DNA of 10,917 nt from Acidobacteriota bacterium (GTDB taxonomy: Bacteria > Acidobacteriota > Polarisedimenticolia > Polarisedimenticolales > Polarisedimenticolaceae), in contig WVWW01000157.1 in NCBI GenBank assembly GCA_011773795.1, positions 1 through 10,917 on the forward strand, given 5' to 3'. The first letter of the stretch is position 1, and each line of letters opens with the position of its first letter. Shown piece after piece: positions 6,394-10,917 of this stretch. A model generated the notes under the pieces. The model saw nothing but the letters and a program-made list of their open reading frames with translations. It was not told where the DNA came from and ran no database searches. A program made the translations under genes and the position numbers.

Positions 6394-7376
6394 AACCACC
6401 GCTCGTCGAAGCGCCATAGCCCCGCCTCGCGAGCGGCCGCGAAGGCGGCCGCCACTTCGTCCTTGCCGACGCGGCGGTTGATGGCGCCGTACCTGGGCTC
6501 ACCCGGGCCGACCCGGTGCGTCGGCCGGTACTGATCCATGACGTTGACGTAGGTGTCCGGGGAGATCTCGGCGGCGAGCCACTCGAAGATCTTGCGCGCG
6601 TCGCCGGCGTGACTCGGCATCACGAGATGCCGCACGAGCAGGCCGCGCCGCGCGAGCCCGTCGGGCCCGAAGCGCAGGTCGCCGACCTGCCGGTGCATCT
6701 CCCGGATGGCCTCCCGCGCGCGCTCGGGATAGTCCTTCGCCTTGAGGTAACGACGCGACGGTTCGTAGCTGAAGAACTTGAAGTCGGGCATGTAGATGTC
6801 GACGAGCCCCTCCATCAGCTTCAGGGACTCGAGCGAGTCGTAGGCGCTCGTGTTGTAGACGATCGGCACCGAGAGCCCGCGCGGCACCGCCTCCGCGATG
6901 GCCTCGACGACCTGCGGGACGACGTGCTCGGGCGTGACCAAGTTGATGTTGTGACAGCCGTTGTCCTGCAGCCGCAGCATCAGGTCCGCGATCTCCGGGC
7001 CGCTGCATTCCCTTCCGGACTGCTGCTGGGAGATGTCCCAGTTCTGGCAGAACACGCAGCGCAGGTTGCAGAGCCCGAAGAAGATCGTGCCGGAGCCGTT
7101 CCAGCCCCGCAGGCAGTCCTCCTCGCCGAAGTGGGCGAACGCGCTGGAGACGATCGCGTGGCGTCCGGTGTTGCAGACACGCGGGCGCTCTTGCAGGCGG
7201 TTGACGTGGCAGTTCCGCGGGCAGGCGCAGCAATCCTCGAGCTCCTCGAGCCCTGCCTGCACCTTGGCGGCGAACAAGTTTCGCTCGTGAGTCGCGCGGT
7301 AGGCCGGCTCGAAGTCCCGGATCAGGAACCGCCGGTCGACCTCGCGCGGCGTGCGAGTCACCCGGAATCCGGACAT
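6390..7376 (-). CDS. PflX-like (COG1313) radical SAM protein
   Basis: 328 residues. The radical SAM cluster motif CNLRCVFC (103-110, CX3CX2C) binds the 4Fe-4S cluster that cleaves SAM. The rest fits the uncharacterised PflX/pyruvate formate-lyase-activase-like family: N-terminal DCCACPRNCHVNR (48-60) plus C68 as possible extra metal ligands, HFGEEDCLRGWNGSGTIFFG (82-101), HNINLVTPEHVVPQ (142-155), PIVYNTSAYDS (171-181), VDIYMPDFKF (192-201) and VRHLVMPSHAGDARK (248-262). The substrate is unknown, although the family resembles glycyl-radical activases; no glycyl radical enzyme is present here. Two adjacent ATGs exist (7379 and 7376). 7376 is preferred because GAGGT sits five bases before it, against two for the other. 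It lies 41 bp behind the large fusion gene and overlaps Ub-Mut7C by four bases. Confidence 0.9.
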   Translation of the reverse strand: MSGFRVTRTPREVDRRFLIRDFEPAYRATHERNLFAAKVQAGLEELEDCCACPRNCHVNRLQERPRVCNTGRHAIVSSAFAHFGEEDCLRGWNGSGTIFFGLCNLRCVFCQNWDISQQQSGRECSGPEIADLMLRLQDNGCHNINLVTPEHVVPQVVEAIAEAVPRGLSVPIVYNTSAYDSLESLKLMEGLVDIYMPDFKFFSYEPSRRYLKAKDYPERAREAIREMHRQVGDLRFGPDGLARRGLLVRHLVMPSHAGDARKIFEWLAAEISPDTYVNVMDQYRPTHRVGPGEPRYGAINRRVGKDEVAAAFAAAREAGLWRFDERWL

Positions 7377-7381
7377 CATCG

Positions 7382-7386
7382 ACCTC
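7382..7386 (-). promoter_or_regulatory. Ribosome binding site deciding the radical SAM start
   Basis: GAGGT on the minus strand is five bases from ATG 7376 and only two from ATG 7379, so the second methionine is favoured. The frame stays open far upstream into the fusion gene, but that part is out-of-frame antisense-like translation and is not used. Confidence 0.6.
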
Positions 7387-7417
7387 GATTCTAGCGCGAT
7401 TCGGAGAGGTCGGAGAG

Positions 7418-10400
7418 CTAGTCGATCACGCTGTAGAACAGGAGGTTGAACCCATCGGCGTTCTGGTCCGTGTCGCTGCAGTTGGGCGTCGTCATGTAGA
7501 GATTCCCCGCATCCTCCAGCGCGACCGGCGACGTGTTCCGGTAGATCTCGAACAGGTTGGAGTAGCCGCTCCAGCTCAGCTCGATGTCGATCGAGCCGCC
7601 GCCGACCCGGGTCTTGTCCAGCATCAGGACCTGCGGCACCGTCGAGTGCCCCTTGAACGGCCAGAAACCGAGAGACGTCCGTGTCCCGGTGGGACAGGTA
7701 CTCACCCCGCCAGAAACCGGAGCGGAGGTGACGTGCATCGCGTAGCCGGATGAAGTCATCCGATCCGCGACGCTCGCCACCGTGAGCCGCTCGAGCTTGG
7801 TGGAACCGGACGTGACGTCGCATGCGTCGCCGCGGCCGTCGCCGTCGGTGTCCACCTGGCTGGGGTTCGCGTCCGTGGGACAGTTGTCGGAGTCCGCGAT
7901 CATCGGGGGATTGAATCCCGTGCCCGCGCAGATCAGGTCGCCGTCGGGGTCGTTGAGCGGATCCCCCGGGCAGACGTCGCAGGCATCGCCGAAGGCGTCC
8001 CCGTCCGCGTTCTCCTGGCCCGGGTTCGGCACGCCGGGGCAGTTGTCCGAGAGCCCGCACACCGCGTCTGCATCGACGTCGTCGGTCGGATCGTTCGGAC
8101 AGACATCGCACAAGTCACCGGTACCATCGCTGTCCGCGTCGAGCTGAAGCGGGTTGAACAGGCTCGGGCAGTTGTCGTCGACGTCGCAGATCGTGTCCGC
8201 GTCGGTGTCCGTCGCGCACAAGGGACCCTTGATGATGGTGTAGTAATCCCGCACGGTTCCGGTGTCGTCGATGAAGGTCGCTTGCAGCCGATTGCCGAAG
8301 ACGTCCAGGACGACGGATCCGAGAACGTTCAGCGACTCGAACATCACCGGGTGGTTGAGCGGGCCGCCGCCGAGACTGCTGGCGTTCCCGGCCACGGTGT
8401 GGACGATGCCCTCGTGAGCGGCAGGTCCGAGTGTCGGCTTCATGTAGGCGCCGTTCCCGTCTTCACGGCCGTCGCCGCCGTCCTTCTCCATCGTCGGCAC
8501 GAACGTCGACGAGTCGCCGTAGTGCCCCTCGATCAGTTTCGATCGTTCGTAGCTGTGGCTGTGCCCCGCCAGCGTCAGGTCGACGCCGTAGTCATCGAGG
8601 ATCGGGATGACGTTCTGGCGCATCTCCATGAGCTCGGTCTCGGTGTCCGAGTCGTGCGAGCCCTTGCTGTACGGCGGGTGATGCCAGAAGGCGATGACCC
8701 AGTCCTGTGCGTTCGCCGCCAGGTCACTCTCCAGCCAGGTCAGCATCGCGCTGCCGACCGAACGGTCGGTCTCGTGCGAGTCCAGCACGATGAAATGGAT
8801 GTTGCCGTAGTCGAACGAGTAATACGCCTCGGTACCCGACGCGACACCGCCGGCCTCGGCCGCGGTCGGCAGGCTGAAGATGTCGTAGTACGGGCCCGTC
8901 TGTGTCGCCGAGTCCGCCGAGAATCCGTCGTGGTTCCCCAGCGTCGGCCACAGGACCGTCTTCTTCAACATGTCCGGGTAGATGTCGAACAGCTTGGCCT
9001 GATATTCCGCGTCGGTCCCGTCGTTGTACGCGTTGTCTCCCAGCATCAGCCAGAGGTTCGTGTCGGTCGGACCGGTGAACGTCTCGTAGGCGTCGCGCAC
9101 CGCCAGCGCGCTCGCATTGCCGTTGCCGGTGTCCCCGGTGACCCAGATCCGGGTGGGCAGCGGTCCACCGGTCGGCGGCGCCGTGACGAAGAAGGTGTCG
9201 GCCGTGCCCCCGACGAGGACCTGCCCGATCGACCCGATCGCGTAGTAGTACTTCGTATTGGGCGCCAGCCCCGAGACCAACAGCTCGTGCTCGGTGGTCT
9301 GCGTCGCCGACTGCGCGCAGGACGTCAGGTTCTGGAGGTCCGTCCCGCACAGCACCTCGCTGTCGTCCAAGAACTCCGTACGCCAGCGGACGCGGACGCT
9401 GTTCGCCGTCCCCAGCTGCAGGTAGGGGCCGCGTACGACGGTCTGGTTCCTGTTGATCATCAGTTGCGGCGAGAGCACCAGATCCGTGGTGTCTCCCGAG
9501 CCGGTCCAGGCGCCGATCGCCAGCGTGTTCGTGCCGTCCTGGAGCATCGGGATGGCGCTCGAGATGTTCTGCCACTCGTACACCGGGGCCGCGGCGTTAC
9601 TGGATTCGTGGTTCGACGGGTCGGTTTGCCACGTCAGAGGTCCGAGCGGCATGCTGGCCGAGCGAAACACCTCGACACCGTTGATCCAGGCGGTGTACCC
9701 GTCGTCGAAATCGTTTCCCAGGAACAGGTTGGAGACCTGGCTCGTGTCCTCGACCTCGAACGTCGTGCGCGTGAAGACCGACTTGACTCCCGCGGGGACC
9801 ACCGTGCTCAGCAGGTCGGTCGCCCCGGGAGCGTCCGTTTCGAAGCCGATGCCGTACGTACCGACCGACCACCCGAGGTCGATGAATCCGGGCACGACCC
9901 AGGACATGCCGATGCCCGGATCGGTCGAGTTGGCGAGGTAGGTCATCCACGAACCCTGATCGATGACGATGTTTTCCCCGACCTGAACCGCCGGGTACAG
10001 GCTCGCGATCCTCTCGCCTCGATACGTCGCGATCCTTCCGCCGCTGGGATCGTGGGCCCACAGCTCGAAGACCTTGACCGGCACGTTGTCATCGGTGACC
10101 TCGATGATCCGGGGATGCACCTCACCCAGTCCGAGAGTCGCGCTCTCCACGCCGTCCACGTAGCCGGTTCCACCGAACGTCAGCAGCCGGTTCCCCGTCA
10201 TGGGAAGCCAGTCGGCGTCGGAGATGAACGATGAATAGATTCGCTCGGCAGCGTCCTCGCCGTACTCCCAGACCTGGCGGATGTGCATGTTCTGGGTGTC
10301 GATGCTGTATTCGACCGCCCGGCTGAACGCCTCCCAGGGGGCATCCGGGGTCGTCCCGTCGAACGGGCTTGCCCGGAGGTTGCCGTTGTCGAACAACAGG

Positions 10401-10917
10401 AGGTTGCCGGATCCCGTCCACATCGGAGCGTGCTGGTGGTACTGCCATCGAAAACCCGGTCCGACCGGATGCAGCAGGTACGGCTCGAACGCCGGGGACC
10501 AGTTGTCGTGAGGACCGAGGATCCACTCCAGTTGACCCGTTTGTCGGGAGAACTTGAAGACGGCATCCTGGTGCCGCACCGAGACGATGATCGAGTCGTC
10601 CTCCGGCCTGTAGGTCACCGCGTTCGAATGCGTCCAGTCGAGCCCGTTGGCCGTCGGGTTCAGCGAGCCGTAACCGATACGCGTGATGTCGAGATGGTCC
10701 ACGTGGGGCCACTCCTCACGCAGCGTCCCGTCGGGCAAGAACTCCACGACCGAGTCGTCTCTCAGGAGCGCCGGCGCGGTCGGTGCGTTGGGATCGGTCT
10801 CGCTGGTGGGGAAATCGGCGACGTTGACCTCCTGGCGGTCCAGGCTGAGATACGTCCCGAGCGGGGTCTTGACGAGATCGTGATGCAAGGCGACGCCGGG
10901 AATGGCGAGTGTCAGGC
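7418..10917 (-). CDS. Multidomain arylsulfotransferase-like / purple acid phosphatase fusion with TSP3 repeats, N-terminus beyond window
   Basis: At least 1165 residues; the frame is open to the right edge, so the true start and presumed signal peptide are missing. Numbering here starts at TTG 10888. Residues 1-298 resemble ASST arylsulfotransferases (PF05935), which move sulfate between phenolic acceptors through a sulfohistidine: WTHSNAV (86-92), HQHAPMW (151-157), LLLFDNGN (163-170), SRAVEYSID (189-197) and LLTFGG (235-240). Residues 311-479 form a galactose-binding-like beta-sandwich (DDGYTAWINGVEVFR, 395-409). Residues 483-571 are a purple-acid-phosphatase N-terminal FN3-like domain. Residues 579-783 are a metallophosphoesterase with all ligands: GDTG (D586), GDNAY (D618, Y621), GNHD (N652), HHPPY (H736) and GHSH (H776, H778). 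Three TSP3 repeats (905-1024) and a C-terminal beta domain (1025-1156, C1065, C1137) follow. It is likely secreted or surface-bound. No frameshift or stop interrupts it. Confidence 0.85.
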   Translation of the reverse strand, partial: LTLAIPGVALHHDLVKTPLGTYLSLDRQEVNVADFPTSETDPNAPTAPALLRDDSVVEFLPDGTLREEWPHVDHLDITRIGYGSLNPTANGLDWTHSNAVTYRPEDDSIIVSVRHQDAVFKFSRQTGQLEWILGPHDNWSPAFEPYLLHPVGPGFRWQYHQHAPMWTGSGNLLLFDNGNLRASPFDGTTPDAPWEAFSRAVEYSIDTQNMHIRQVWEYGEDAAERIYSSFISDADWLPMTGNRLLTFGGTGYVDGVESATLGLGEVHPRIIEVTDDNVPVKVFELWAHDPSGGRIATYRGERIASLYPAVQVGENIVIDQGSWMTYLANSTDPGIGMSWVVPGFIDLGWSVGTYGIGFETDAPGATDLLSTVVPAGVKSVFTRTTFEVEDTSQVSNLFLGNDFDDGYTAWINGVEVFRSASMPLGPLTWQTDPSNHESSNAAAPVYEWQNISSAIPMLQDGTNTLAIGAWTGSGDTTDLVLSPQLMINRNQTVVRGPYLQLGTANSVRVRWRTEFLDDSEVLCGTDLQNLTSCAQSATQTTEHELLVSGLAPNTKYYYAIGSIGQVLVGGTADTFFVTAPPTGGPLPTRIWVTGDTGNGNASALAVRDAYETFTGPTDTNLWLMLGDNAYNDGTDAEYQAKLFDIYPDMLKKTVLWPTLGNHDGFSADSATQTGPYYDIFSLPTAAEAGGVASGTEAYYSFDYGNIHFIVLDSHETDRSVGSAMLTWLESDLAANAQDWVIAFWHHPPYSKGSHDSDTETELMEMRQNVIPILDDYGVDLTLAGHSHSYERSKLIEGHYGDSSTFVPTMEKDGGDGREDGNGAYMKPTLGPAAHEGIVHTVAGNASSLGGGPLNHPVMFESLNVLGSVVLDVFGNRLQATFIDDTGTVRDYYTIIKGPLCATDTDADTICDVDDNCPSLFNPLQLDADSDGTGDLCDVCPNDPTDDVDADAVCGLSDNCPGVPNPGQENADGDAFGDACDVCPGDPLNDPDGDLICAGTGFNPPMIADSDNCPTDANPSQVDTDGDGRGDACDVTSGSTKLERLTVASVADRMTSSGYAMHVTSAPVSGGVSTCPTGTRTSLGFWPFKGHSTVPQVLMLDKTRVGGGSIDIELSWSGYSNLFEIYRNTSPVALEDAGNLYMTTPNCSDTDQNADGFNLLFYSVID
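7817..8176 (-). repeat. Three thrombospondin type 3 calcium-binding repeats
   Basis: Within the fusion protein three 24-residue units share the pattern DNCPxxxNPxQxxxDxDxxGDxCD, at 8105-8176, 7976-8047 and 7817-7888. Each starts DNCP and ends GDxCD, with Asp-rich loops that bind calcium and paired cysteines. Linkers contain further DVCP and DPDGD motifs. The third linker has an insertion (FNPPMIADS). Such repeats usually act as rigid, calcium-stabilised spacers in secreted proteins. Confidence 0.9.

Noticed and set aside
7380..8111. An in-frame extension of the radical SAM protein of over 240 residues upstream of 7379
   Set aside because: It overlaps the coding sequence for the TSP3 repeats and C-terminal domain in another frame, is Arg-rich and low in structure, and a good ribosome binding site supports 7376.
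7817..8212. A CRISPR-like or tandem DNA repeat array
   Set aside because: The periodic pattern is protein-level thrombospondin type 3 repeats with divergent codons and uneven linkers, not conserved DNA repeats with spacers.
8282..10234. A 650-codon open frame on the plus strand opposite the fusion gene
   Set aside because: It is a shadow of the GC-rich minus-strand gene. Its translation is full of Arg, Val, Asp and Gly without any domain, while the minus strand shows clear domains and catalytic motifs throughout.

Overview
The window is GC-rich bacterial DNA, probably from an environmental lineage resembling Acidobacteriota. The clues are a GspG-like prepilin whose C-terminus ends in an 'AQWPEG' type tail, secreted multidomain proteins with thrombospondin type 3 repeats, frequent GTG starts and strong GGAGG-type ribosome binding sites. 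This placement is an inference from protein style; there is no rRNA or other phylogenetic marker. No tRNA, rRNA, CRISPR array, insertion sequence or phage gene was seen. Both ends of the window cut through genes.

Layout. Positions 1-2084 hold three minus-strand genes, read right to left: a type IV pilin-like prepilin (2084-1638), a secreted protein with 17 cysteines (1593-766), and a class I SAM methyltransferase cut by the left edge (753-1). The gaps of 44 and 12 bp suggest one transcript. A plus-strand gene for an exported RidA-family protein follows (2240-2707). It ends in a perfect 11-bp inverted repeat at a convergent junction. On the other side is a minus-strand pair: a serine beta-lactamase-family hydrolase (4073-2901) and, behind it, a small coding-like frame with an internal in-frame TAG (2851-2714).

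Positions 4150-5616 hold two plus-strand genes: a short-chain dehydrogenase/reductase and a cytidylate-kinase-like P-loop protein. They converge on a minus-strand block running from the right edge to 5644. That block starts with a very large secreted protein (beyond 10917 to 7418). In order it joins an arylsulfotransferase-like domain, a galactose-binding-like beta-sandwich, a purple-acid-phosphatase module with a full metal-ligand set, three thrombospondin type 3 repeats and a C-terminal beta domain. A PflX-like radical SAM protein (7376-6390) follows, and it overlaps by GTGA a protein that fuses a ubiquitin-like beta-grasp domain to a Mut7-C PIN-like RNase domain (6393-5644).

How the genes may work together. 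The radical SAM and Ub-Mut7C genes are the best-supported functional pair because their stop and start codons overlap. The sulfotransferase-phosphatase fusion suggests extracytoplasmic handling of sulfate and phosphate esters by one polypeptide and is the most unusual architecture here. The other genes look like ordinary chromosomal content in short transcripts. The items most worth follow-up are the fusion protein, the amber-interrupted small frame, and the unassigned Cys-rich secreted family.
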